The position numbers were made by a program, and so were the translations under genes. From positions 1-7,308 of the forward strand of contig JADFOC010000128.1 of the NCBI GenBank assembly GCA_022563075.1: a DNA stretch of 7,308 nucleotides. Reading direction: 5' to 3'. The notes below the pieces were generated by a model. That model did no database searches, had not been told where the DNA came from, and was given only the letters and a program-made list of their open reading frames with translations. Every line of letters begins with the position of its first letter. Position 1 is the first letter of the stretch. This document shows, one piece after another, positions 1 through 6,299 of the stretch. Source of the DNA: Pseudomonadota bacterium. GTDB lineage: Bacteria > Pseudomonadota > Gammaproteobacteria > Pseudomonadales > Pseudohongiellaceae.

Positions 1-128
1 ACGCAATGCGCGTACTTCGGAATGGCAACTTTGATGAATATTTCGGTTTTACGTTCCACATGATCGAAACCCGAGTTGAAGGTGGGTTGGTCAAAAGTGG
101 TAATAACCGTTTTTGCTTCGCTTTTCAT
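1..128 (-). CDS. Possible 5' or internal fragment of an unrecognised minus-strand gene, running off the left edge
   Basis: Read on the minus strand from an ATG at 128-126, this gives at least 42 codons with no stop to the left edge, beginning MKSEAKTVITTF. The amino acid mix is balanced and soluble-looking, with ordinary codon choice, and is more protein-like than the forward readings of the same bases. The same frame stays open upstream of the ATG to about position 256, but beyond about 190 it is only the antisense of lpxK. No convincing ribosome binding site precedes the ATG. The fragment may therefore be internal to a gene cut at the junction near 186-191 rather than a true start. I do not recognise the protein. 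Support is compositional only. Confidence 0.3.
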   Translation of the reverse strand, partial: MKSEAKTVITTFDQPTFNSGFDHVERKTEIFIKVAIPKYAHC

Positions 129-863
129 GGTGGGCAGCGTGGATCTACGGGTCTCGCGGTTGGTATCGATTTTCGAACCACCGTGGACTGGATTGCCGAG
201 AAAACATCCTGCCCGGTGGTGGTGGATCCAGACCGAGAGTCGGCACTGCGATTTTTATTGGCCAATGAGGATGTCGATGTAGTGCTCAGCGATGATGGCC
301 TGCAACACTATCGGCTGCATCGTGACATCGAGGTTGTGGTGATTGACGGCCAGCGGTTATTTGGCAATGGCTTTTGCCTGCCGGCCGGTCCGCTGCGGGA
401 ACCGGTGTCACGCCTGTGCCAGGCTGATTTTCTGGTGGTAAATGGTGCACCCAGCGAGCGCTTGCAGGCACTCGCCACGGCCACGGTGATGGAACTGCGT
501 GCGACATTTCTGGTGAATCTAAGCAGCGGAGAGAAACGCCCCTTCGCCGGGGCGCCGTTTAAAATGGGCGCCAAAGTGCAGGCGATTGCGGCGCTTGGAA
601 ACCCCGATAGATTTTATCAATTGCTGCAACAGCTACCCTATCCGATCGAACAGTTCAGTTTTCCGGACCATCATGTTTTTACCGAGAAGGATTTTGCACA
701 GCGCGGGGTCAATGCGCAGCAACCAGTCGTCATGACGGAAAAGGATGCGGTAAAATGCCGACAGTTCGCTGGTGCTAATCTTTGGTATCTGGCGGTTGAG
801 GTGCAGCTGGCAAAACAGTTTCGTGACGGGAGTACGGCCCGAATCGATGCGCTGGCCAAGTGA
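6..863 (+). CDS. lpxK: Tetraacyldisaccharide 4'-kinase LpxK, 3' part only; 5' end not LpxK-like
   Basis: LpxK phosphorylates the 4' position of the lipid A disaccharide at the inner face of the cytoplasmic membrane. Counting from the ATG at position 6, family motifs are clear from about residue 63 on: SDDGLQHYRL at 95-104, LPAGPLREP at 125-133, an ALGNPDRF segment at 196-203, FPDHH at 219-223 and MTEKDAVKC at 243-251. Residues 1 to about 62 do not resemble LpxK. The P-loop (GGxGKTP type), the SRGYGG motif and the GDEP motif should fall near residues 1-13, 33 and 57, and I find none of them in any forward frame. The frame is also open to the left edge, so the ATG at 6 is probably not a biological start. 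The homologous part begins near position 192. It heads the operon with the Trm112 gene 39 bases downstream. Without the P-loop this copy could not be an active kinase as it stands. Identity of the 3' part is very sure; the 5' end is not. Confidence 0.88.
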   Translation: MRVLRNGNFDEYFGFTFHMIETRVEGGLVKSGNNRFCFAFHGGQRGSTGLAVGIDFRTTVDWIAEKTSCPVVVDPDRESALRFLLANEDVDVVLSDDGLQHYRLHRDIEVVVIDGQRLFGNGFCLPAGPLREPVSRLCQADFLVVNGAPSERLQALATATVMELRATFLVNLSSGEKRPFAGAPFKMGAKVQAIAALGNPDRFYQLLQQLPYPIEQFSFPDHHVFTEKDFAQRGVNAQQPVVMTEKDAVKCRQFAGANLWYLAVEVQLAKQFRDGSTARIDALAK

Positions 864-902
864 GTGGCCGGGTCCGGGGACAGATTGTCGAGGTTATCGA
901 TC

Positions 903-1091
903 ATGCTTGATCAAAAATTATTGAGTATTCTGGTGTGTCCTGTGTGCAAGGGTGAGCTGCGTTATGACAAGAGCGCCAGTGAATTACTTTGCTTGGCCGA
1001 TGCGCTGGCCTTTCCAATTAGAGACGATGTACCGGTGATGCTGAGTGATGAAGCCAGAGAACTCACGCCGGAAGAGCGGGAAAACGTCTAG
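903..1091 (+). CDS. ycaR: Trm112 family protein (YcaR-like), 62 aa
   Basis: This is a small protein of the Trm112/YcaR family, found almost invariably between lpxK and kdsB in Gammaproteobacteria. Eukaryotic and archaeal Trm112 is a zinc-binding activator of methyltransferases; the role of the bacterial protein is not settled. The ATG at 903 is chosen because the protein then starts [19 protein letters not shown], as family members do. A GTG in frame at 864 would add 13 unrelated residues. A GAGG lies about 10 bases before the ATG. The first metal-type pair CPVC is at residues 12-15 and a third Cys at residue 30. The fourth expected ligand is replaced (CLAD), as in E. coli YcaR, so full zinc binding is doubtful. 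The typical [13 protein letters not shown] segment follows at about 35-47. The stop codon overlaps the kdsB GTG start by one base (TAGTG), which suggests translational coupling. Confidence 0.93.
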   Translation: MLDQKLLSILVCPVCKGELRYDKSASELLCLADALAFPIRDDVPVMLSDEARELTPEERENV

Positions 1092-1825
1092 TGGCCTTTT
1101 CGGTGGTAATCCCTGCCCGCTATGCGGCCAGCCGGCTACCGGGAAAACCGCTGTTGGACCTGGCCGGCAAACCGATGCTGCAACATACCTATGAAAGAGC
1201 CAGCGCCAGTGCCGCCGAAGCGGTTTACATCGCCACCGACGATGCACGCATTCGCGACGCGGCCGAGAGTTTCGGGGCGAAGGTGTACATGACATCGCCA
1301 CAGCATCGTTCAGGTACCGATCGCATTCAGGAGGTCACGCAGCAGCTGGGCATGAGCGAGGCGACTATTGTGGTGAATGTGCAGGCCGATGAACCGTTGA
1401 TTCCACCGCAGATCATCGACCAGGTGGCACAAAACCTGGAGCAGCACGCCGACGTGGGCATCGCGACCCTGTGTGAGCCCATATCCTCACAGGAGCAGAT
1501 CGACGATCCCAATGTGGTGAAGGTGGTGGTGGACAGCGCGCAGCGCGCCCTCTATTTCAGCCGTGCTACCATTCCCTGGCAGGCATCTGCCTCCGCCCAG
1601 AATTGCTTTCGTCACGTGGGTATCTATGCCTATCGGGTGAGTATTCTGAATCAATTTGTGCAGTGGCCCGTGGCAGAGCTGGAATTATCGGAAAAGCTGG
1701 AACAGCTACGGGCACTTCACCACGGTGTGGCGATTCACGTCGCCGTCTGCCAGGAACGACTGCCGGCAGGGGTAGATACCGAGCGAGATCTGGAAGCCGT
1801 GCGTGCATACCTGGCCAAGCAATAA
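1091..1825 (+). CDS. kdsB: 3-deoxy-manno-octulosonate cytidylyltransferase (CMP-Kdo synthetase)
   Basis: KdsB joins Kdo to CMP from CTP in the cytoplasm and so supplies the sugar donor for the LPS inner core. The 244-residue product is close to the usual length of about 248. Motifs in order: the nucleotide-binding start PARYAASRLPGKPL at 8-21; HRSGTDRI at 72-79; VNVQADEPLIP at 95-105, whose Asp100 is the expected metal-binding Asp; LYFSRATIPW at 154-163; RHVGIYAYR at 174-182; KLEQLRALH at 202-210; and GVDTERDLE near the C-terminus, whose Asp229 matches the second metal site. Translation starts at GTG, which overlaps the stop of the Trm112 gene by one base. No ATG nearby gives the family N-terminus. 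The gene is followed after 30 bases by the phosphatase gene. It looks intact and functional. Confidence 0.97.
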   Translation: MAFSVVIPARYAASRLPGKPLLDLAGKPMLQHTYERASASAAEAVYIATDDARIRDAAESFGAKVYMTSPQHRSGTDRIQEVTQQLGMSEATIVVNVQADEPLIPPQIIDQVAQNLEQHADVGIATLCEPISSQEQIDDPNVVKVVVDSAQRALYFSRATIPWQASASAQNCFRHVGIYAYRVSILNQFVQWPVAELELSEKLEQLRALHHGVAIHVAVCQERLPAGVDTERDLEAVRAYLAKQ

Positions 1826-1855
1826 ACCCCTTAGCAATAAGTAGAACCCCTATCG

Positions 1856-2371
1856 ATGAAGATTCAAGCCCAGGAGCAAGTCACCATCCACGTGTTGATG
1901 GTCTGTCTTGGCAATATTTGTCGCTCACCAACTGCGCATGGCGTAATGGTTAAATGTATAGAAAATAAAGGGTTATCCGACTATATTAAGGTCGATTCAG
2001 CGGGCACAGGTGACTACCACATCGGCGCCAGTCCCGACCGGCGAGCGATTGAAGTCGCCGCCGCGCGTGGCTATTCGCTGCAGGCATTCAAAGCCCGCCA
2101 GGTGGAGGCGTCCGACTATCCACGGTTCAACTACATTCTGGCGATGGATCGGACCAATCTGAAGGAATTACGCGCGCGCTGCCCGCGGGCACATCTGCCT
2201 AAACTGCAGCTATTGCTGGACTATGGCCAGAGCAGTCATGAATCTGTGCCCGACCCTTATTACAGTGGCGCCGCGGGGTTCCAACTGGTGCTGGATCTGG
2301 TGGAGGAGGCCTGTGAACGACTGCTCGAACATATCTGCCACCAGCATTTTCCGGCGCCACGCGCGCAGTAG
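1856..2371 (+). CDS. Low molecular weight protein tyrosine phosphatase
   Basis: This is a cytoplasmic phosphatase of the LMW-PTP family, which acts on phosphotyrosine through a cysteinyl-phosphate intermediate. The P-loop CLGNICRS begins at Cys17, the nucleophile, with Arg23 binding phosphate. An AMDRTN segment lies at 96-101, and the general-acid motif DPYY is at 133-136 (Asp133). The 171-residue product is slightly longer than the usual 150-160, with a short extension at both ends. The ATG at 1856 puts 16 residues before the nucleophile; a later start near the P-loop would leave the first strand too short. No strong ribosome binding site is seen. It sits 30 bases after kdsB and 9 bases before murB, so it is probably co-transcribed. 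Related enzymes (Wzb, Etp) dephosphorylate polysaccharide-export tyrosine kinases, but no kinase gene is in the window, so the substrate is unknown. An arsenate reductase role is less likely given the DPYY motif. Confidence 0.93.
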   Translation: MKIQAQEQVTIHVLMVCLGNICRSPTAHGVMVKCIENKGLSDYIKVDSAGTGDYHIGASPDRRAIEVAAARGYSLQAFKARQVEASDYPRFNYILAMDRTNLKELRARCPRAHLPKLQLLLDYGQSSHESVPDPYYSGAAGFQLVLDLVEEACERLLEHICHQHFPAPRAQ

Positions 2372-2380
2372 ACCAGATCG

Positions 2381-3376
2381 ATGCAAATTAAAGAACAGGT
2401 GGATCTGACCGATTTCAACAGCTTCGGTGTACACGCCATCGCCGCCTATTTTACCGAGATCCAGCAGCCGCACGACTTAAATGAGGCGATGGCATACGCG
2501 AGCCAGCACCGGCTGCCGACGCAGATACTCGGCGGCGGCAGCAATATCTTGTTCCTGCATGACTATCCGGGCCTGATTGTGCGCCTGGCCAACCGCGCGG
2601 TGGAGCGGCTTTCCGCACCGGGACTGCTGCGGGTAGCCGCCGGTGAGAACTGGCACCAGCTAGTGATAAACTGCATGAGTGAAGGGCTTTATGGCCTTGA
2701 AAATCTTGCTCTTATTCCAGGAACTGTCGGTGCCGCGCCGATTCAGAACATCGGCGCTTATGGGGTGGAAATTGAACAGTTCATTGTCGAGGTGGAGGTG
2801 TTCGACACCGCCACCGGTACCGTGCGCCGCATGCACAAGGCCGACTGTGAATTTTCCTATCGCGACAGTATCTTCAAGCATAGTCGGAATCTCATCGTAC
2901 TCTCGGTGACCCTGCAGCTGTTAACCCAGCAATCGCCGCAAATCGGCTATCAGGCCTTGCGTGATGCATTTCCCTCCGGTGAGGTCACCGCGCAACAAGT
3001 ATTCGACACCGTCTGCCGGATTCGCAGTAGCAAACTGCCGGACCCGGCCATCCTCGGCAACGCCGGCAGCTTCTTTAAAAACCCGATTGTATCCAAAGAC
3101 AAATACCAGTCTCTTAAACAACAGGTTCAAGACCTGCCTTGCTATCCCACCGCCGAAGATGAGTTAGTCAAGATTCCGGCGGCGTGGTTGCTGGATCGTC
3201 TGGGGTGGAAGGGCAGGCAGCGGGGACAGGCCGCGGTGCACACCAAGCATGCGCTGGTGTTGGTTAATCTTGGTGCAGCCAGCGGCGAAGATATTTACCT
3301 GTTAGCCCAGGAAATGAGCAGTTCGATACTCAGTAATTTCGGACTCAGTCTCGATACCGAGGTGAAAATCATCTAA
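2381..3376 (+). CDS. murB: UDP-N-acetylenolpyruvoylglucosamine reductase (type I MurB)
   Basis: MurB is a cytoplasmic FAD enzyme that uses NADPH to reduce UDP-GlcNAc-enolpyruvate to UDP-MurNAc, the second committed step of peptidoglycan precursor synthesis. The 331-residue product aligns along its length with the E. coli-type (type I) enzyme. FAD-binding segments are ILGGGSNILFL at 49-59 and GLENLALIPGTVGAAPIQNIGAYG from 105. SYRDSIFK at 159-166 holds the catalytic Arg161. Tyr190 corresponds to the substrate-binding Tyr of type I enzymes, GNAGSFFKNP at 226-235 holds the proton donor Ser230, and Glu327 near the C-terminus is the last active-site residue. All key residues are present. The ATG at 2381 lies 9 bases after the phosphatase stop with no clear ribosome binding site, which fits translation coupled to the upstream gene. 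It is the last gene of the envelope operon; no strong terminator follows. Confidence 0.97.
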   Translation: MQIKEQVDLTDFNSFGVHAIAAYFTEIQQPHDLNEAMAYASQHRLPTQILGGGSNILFLHDYPGLIVRLANRAVERLSAPGLLRVAAGENWHQLVINCMSEGLYGLENLALIPGTVGAAPIQNIGAYGVEIEQFIVEVEVFDTATGTVRRMHKADCEFSYRDSIFKHSRNLIVLSVTLQLLTQQSPQIGYQALRDAFPSGEVTAQQVFDTVCRIRSSKLPDPAILGNAGSFFKNPIVSKDKYQSLKQQVQDLPCYPTAEDELVKIPAAWLLDRLGWKGRQRGQAAVHTKHALVLVNLGAASGEDIYLLAQEMSSSILSNFGLSLDTEVKII

Positions 3377-3551
3377 TCCGGAAAGCAATACTTTTCGTCA
3401 CCAGTCATGCACTAAATTCTTAAAATGTGAACCAGTTCCCATTTTGGCCACGCCGATTTGTACTCTGGCGCACCTGGTGCTATCAAATTAGTGGCAAGGA
3501 AGTTTGTGGGTTGGCTTCAATTTGCTTCTAAGCTAAAACAAGAAATTTATC

Positions 3552-4253
3552 ATGAGTCTGCTGCCGCAAGAGAAGATCTACATTCTACTGGTCGACGATC
3601 ATGCGCTGGTGCGCAATGGGCTGGCGCGCTTGCTCGCCGATGAAACCGACATGGTGGTCGTTGGCGAAGTAAGTAGTGGCGAGGAAGCACTGGCGTTCAT
3701 TGGGCAGGTTGCCCCGGATATCATCTTGATGGATGCACGCATGCCCGGCATCGGCGGCATCGAAGCCACCCGGCGCATTCGCGGCCTGGCTCCCCAGATC
3801 CGTATCATCGCCATGTCTTCCATTACCTCCGGAGTCATCCCATCGCAGATGTTGAGGGCAGGTGCGCAGGCCTTTATCAGCAAGAATGTCGGCGTCGATG
3901 AAATGCTGCAGGCGATAAGGATGGTGCAGCAGGGACAGCATTACGTGACCCCTGAAGTGGCCCGGCAACTGCCACTGGATCCGTTTAATGACAGTGGTGA
4001 GGCCCTGTTTGACCGGCTCTCACGGCGGGAATTGCAGATCGCCATGATGCTGACCAGCAGTAAAAAGGTAAGCCAGATAGCCACCTATCTCGCGCTCAGT
4101 CCGAAGACGGTGTATAGCTACCGCTATCGAATCTTTGAAAAACTGGGTATCCGCAGCGATGTTGAACTCACCGTACTGGCGGTGCAGCATGGACTGGCTG
4201 ACGACGCCAGTGGATCCGAAGATTTCTCCCTCACTCACTACTTGTCTGGTTGA
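3552..4253 (+). CDS. uvrY: Response regulator UvrY/GacA (NarL/LuxR-type HTH)
   Basis: This is the response regulator of the BarA-UvrY (GacS-GacA) two-component system, which in gammaproteobacteria activates CsrB/RsmY-type small RNAs that titrate CsrA/RsmA. The receiver domain spans about residues 8-125: acidic pair Asp15-Asp16 in LLVDDHALVRNG, phosphoacceptor Asp61 in LMDARMPGIGG, Ser89 in place of the commoner Thr, and Lys111 in ISKN. The LuxR-type DNA-binding domain starts at LSRRELQI (156-163). Its recognition helix is in LSPKTVYSYRYRIFEKLGI (182-200), nearly identical in pattern to UvrY. The VELTVLAVQHGL end also matches. The 233 residues exceed E. coli UvrY (218) because of a short N-terminal and a C-terminal tail. 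Direct linkage to uvrC is the classical arrangement, so UvrY/GacA is preferred over other NarL-family regulators. The preceding 175 bases hold no confident promoter. The sensor kinase is not in the window. Confidence 0.95.
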   Translation: MSLLPQEKIYILLVDDHALVRNGLARLLADETDMVVVGEVSSGEEALAFIGQVAPDIILMDARMPGIGGIEATRRIRGLAPQIRIIAMSSITSGVIPSQMLRAGAQAFISKNVGVDEMLQAIRMVQQGQHYVTPEVARQLPLDPFNDSGEALFDRLSRRELQIAMMLTSSKKVSQIATYLALSPKTVYSYRYRIFEKLGIRSDVELTVLAVQHGLADDASGSEDFSLTHYLSG

Positions 4254-4285
4254 GACGCCGATCCGCTTTCGCTAGTGTCCCTCGC

Positions 4286-4319
4286 GGTTTATCATTTGCT
4301 CACCACCAAGTGATGAACC
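4286..4319 (+). promoter_or_regulatory. 13-bp RNA hairpin just before the uvrC start codon
   Basis: Bases 4286-4298 (GGTTTATCATTTG) pair with 4307-4319 (CAAGTGATGAACC) around an 8-base loop. This gives 13 consecutive pairs, two of them U-G in + strand RNA (4290/4315 and 4295/4310). On the opposite strand these two would be A-C mismatches, so the structure is better as uvrC-sense RNA. It ends six bases before the uvrC ATG at 4326. The only purine-rich candidate ribosome binding site, AAGTGA at 4308-4313, lies inside the 3' arm. No U tract follows, so a rho-independent terminator is unlikely. An effect on uvrC translation is inference. Confidence 0.5.
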
Positions 4320-4325
4320 CATACG

Positions 4326-6197
4326 ATGCGAAACGAAGCTGCTGCCAATTCAAATCAAGAGTCAGATCAGACGTTTGACCATAAAACCTTTCTTGCCACC
4401 TTAACTGGCAGGCCAGGTGTCTATCGCATGTTGGATAGCAACGCCGAGGTACTCTATGTCGGCAAGGCGCACAATCTCAAGAAGCGGGTGACCAGCTACT
4501 TCCGCGCGTCCGGCCTGGCCACCAAGACCATGGCGATGGTCGCCAAGATCGATGCGATCGACGTCACTATCACCCATAGCGATACCGAGGCCCTGCTGCT
4601 GGAACAAAGCCTGATCAAGACCCACCGGCCGGCCTACAACATTCAGCTAAGAGACGACAAATCCTATCCCTATATTCTACTGAGCGAGGGCGATGAGTAT
4701 CCGCGCCTCGCCTTCTACCGCGGCAGCCGAAAGCGCCAGGGGCGTTTTTTCGGGCCTTACCCCAGTGCCCATGCCACCCGTGAAACACTTCAAGTCCTGC
4801 AGAAGGTATTTCGCGTAAGACAATGTGAGGACAGCTTTTTTAAGAATAGATCGCGCCCCTGTCTGCAGTATCAAATCAAGCGTTGCACGGCGCCCTGCGT
4901 CAATCTGATCTCGACGCAGGACTATGCCAGGGACGTGCGTTACTCGACCCTGTTCTTGCAAGGCAAGAGTAATTTGCTCACCAAAGAGCTGACCGCCACC
5001 ATGGAACAGGCAGCCGCCGATGAAGATTTCGAGCGCGCGGCGGTACTGCGGGATCAGGTGATCGATCTGCGACGGATCCAGGAACGGCAGTTCGTCGCCA
5101 ACCAGGGTAAAGATGCGGACATTATCGCCGCCGAATTACAGCAGCCCTATGTGTGCGTGCATGCCATCTACGTGCGTGCCGGGCGGGTCATCGGCAGCAA
5201 GAGTCACTATCCACGCTTCCGGCTAGCCACCGAGGCGAGCGAGGTGCTGTCGGCCTTTATTGCCCAATCCTATTTAGGCGATGACAAATCGGCCAATATT
5301 CCGGCGGAGATCATCGTGCCATCGGTATTCGAAGATGCGCAGCCATTGCAGGAAGCGCTCTCCTATGTGGCCAAGCGCCGGGTCAAATTATCCATGCGGG
5401 TGCGCGGCTATCGCGCTAAATGGTTGCAATTGGCGGTCACCAATGCCCGGGAATCGCTGCAGGCTTTCGTCAGTAATAAGCAGAACATTCATAAGCGGTT
5501 TCAACAGTTACAGGACGCTCTTAAACTGGAATCTATGCCCACACGGATCGAATGCTTCGATATCAGCCACACCTCCGGGGAAGGTACCGTGGGGTCATGT
5601 GTGGTATTTGATGAGGGCGGTGCGGTAAAGAGCGATTACCGCCGCTTTAATATCAAGGACATCACCCCGGGCGACGACTACGCGGCGATGCGGCAGGTAT
5701 TGGACCGGCGTTTCACCCGGCTGACCAAGGGTGAGGGCAAGATTCCAGACATCCTGCTGATCGATGGCGGCAAGGGCCAGCTGACCCAGGCTTACCAGGT
5801 ATTGGAGAAATTCCAGCTACCGGAGATTCTATTGCTGGGCATAGCCAAGGGCATAAGCCGGCGGGCAGGGCAGGAGACCCTGTTCGTGAGCACCGAAGGT
5901 CGCCACCGGGAGATCGCCATAGCCGCTGAATCACCGGCGCTACACCTGCTCCAGCAGATCAGGGACGAGGCCCACCGCTTCGCCATCACCGCGCATCGAC
6001 AACGCCGGGCCAAGGCACGCAAGCAATCGCCGTTGGAGCAGATCCCCGGACTCGGCCCGAAACGCCGGCGGGAATTGCTGCGCTACTTTGGCGGCCAGCA
6101 GGAGATTCGAAAAGCCAGCGAAGCAGAAATTGCGAAAGTGACTGGCATAAGTAAGACATTGGCCGAAAACATATATGCATACCTGCATAATGGCTAA
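4326..6197 (+). CDS. uvrC: Excinuclease ABC subunit C (UvrC)
   Basis: UvrC is the nuclease of nucleotide excision repair. Recruited by UvrB, it makes both the 3' and the 5' incision around bulky lesions. The 623-residue product has every expected domain. A GIY-YIG nuclease lies at about 27-108, with GVYRM at 31-35, LYVGKA at 43-48 and metal-binding Glu93 in TEALLLEQ. A four-cysteine set at C167, C179, C187 and C191 matches the iron-sulfur cluster ligands known in E. coli UvrC. A UVR domain for UvrB contact lies at about 216-251. The RNase H-like nuclease has Asp412 (CFDISHTSGEG), Asp451 (PGDDYAAM) and Asp480 (LIDGGKGQL). C-terminal helix-hairpin-helix motifs run from about 570 (IPGLGPKRR, VTGISKTLA). 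The ATG at 4326 gives a slightly longer N-terminus than E. coli; no later ATG precedes the GIY motif. A stable hairpin lies just upstream. It is 72 bases after uvrY and probably shares its transcript. It looks intact. Confidence 0.97.
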   Translation: MRNEAAANSNQESDQTFDHKTFLATLTGRPGVYRMLDSNAEVLYVGKAHNLKKRVTSYFRASGLATKTMAMVAKIDAIDVTITHSDTEALLLEQSLIKTHRPAYNIQLRDDKSYPYILLSEGDEYPRLAFYRGSRKRQGRFFGPYPSAHATRETLQVLQKVFRVRQCEDSFFKNRSRPCLQYQIKRCTAPCVNLISTQDYARDVRYSTLFLQGKSNLLTKELTATMEQAAADEDFERAAVLRDQVIDLRRIQERQFVANQGKDADIIAAELQQPYVCVHAIYVRAGRVIGSKSHYPRFRLATEASEVLSAFIAQSYLGDDKSANIPAEIIVPSVFEDAQPLQEALSYVAKRRVKLSMRVRGYRAKWLQLAVTNARESLQAFVSNKQNIHKRFQQLQDALKLESMPTRIECFDISHTSGEGTVGSCVVFDEGGAVKSDYRRFNIKDITPGDDYAAMRQVLDRRFTRLTKGEGKIPDILLIDGGKGQLTQAYQVLEKFQLPEILLLGIAKGISRRAGQETLFVSTEGRHREIAIAAESPALHLLQQIRDEAHRFAITAHRQRRAKARKQSPLEQIPGLGPKRRRELLRYFGGQQEIRKASEAEIAKVTGISKTLAENIYAYLHNG

Positions 6198-6225
6198 ATA
6201 CTCCTGGCCCGTTAACTTGAAGATG

Positions 6226-6255
6226 TTGGCGGCGGTTTTGCTTTACGTTTAGAAT
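6226..6255 (+). promoter_or_regulatory. Candidate sigma-70 promoter of pgsA
   Basis: TTGGCG at 6226-6231 and TAGAAT at 6250-6255 are separated by 18 bases. They match the consensus -35 at 4 of 6 positions and the consensus -10 at 5 of 6. Transcription would begin near 6262, leaving about 38 bases of leader before the preferred pgsA start at 6300. It lies in the gap after uvrC. pgsA may also be reached by read-through from uvrC, since no terminator is seen. Predicted from pattern only. Confidence 0.4.
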
Positions 6256-6299
6256 ACAGCTATATGTTACATAAGAATAAAAATTTTGAAAGACCAGCT

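Noticed and set aside
150..175. A forward-frame SRGW segment resembling the LpxK SRGYGG motif
   Set aside because: It lies only about 13 codons before the start of clear similarity, where about 30 are expected, and is in another frame; most likely coincidence.
76..282. Forward reading starting MKVGWSKVVITVFASLF, which looks like a signal peptide
   Set aside because: It runs into the established lpxK frame region, has no family resemblance and no ribosome binding site; the hydrophobic start is likely chance.
984..1301. Long minus-strand reading opposite the Trm112 gene and kdsB
   Set aside because: It lies wholly antisense to two clear genes and is low in complexity, as expected from the codon bias of the sense strand.
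1825..1855. Direct repeat AACCCCT on both sides of the kdsB-phosphatase gap
   Set aside because: Only seven bases, two copies; no functional sign.
3398..3426. Possible promoter for uvrY (TCACCA and TAAAAT, 17-base spacing)
   Set aside because: The -10 is good but the -35 matches at only 3 of 6 positions.
3511..3539. Possible promoter for uvrY (TTGGCT and TAAAAC, 17-base spacing)
   Set aside because: Transcription would start about six bases before the uvrY ATG, with no room for a ribosome binding site; matches are only 4 of 6 each.
3585..3968. 127-codon minus-strand reading inside uvrY
   Set aside because: Antisense shadow of the clear response regulator; no motif recognised.
4286..4325. 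Rho-independent terminator after uvrY
   Set aside because: The stem is AT-rich at places and no U tract follows; it is treated as a leader hairpin of uvrC instead.
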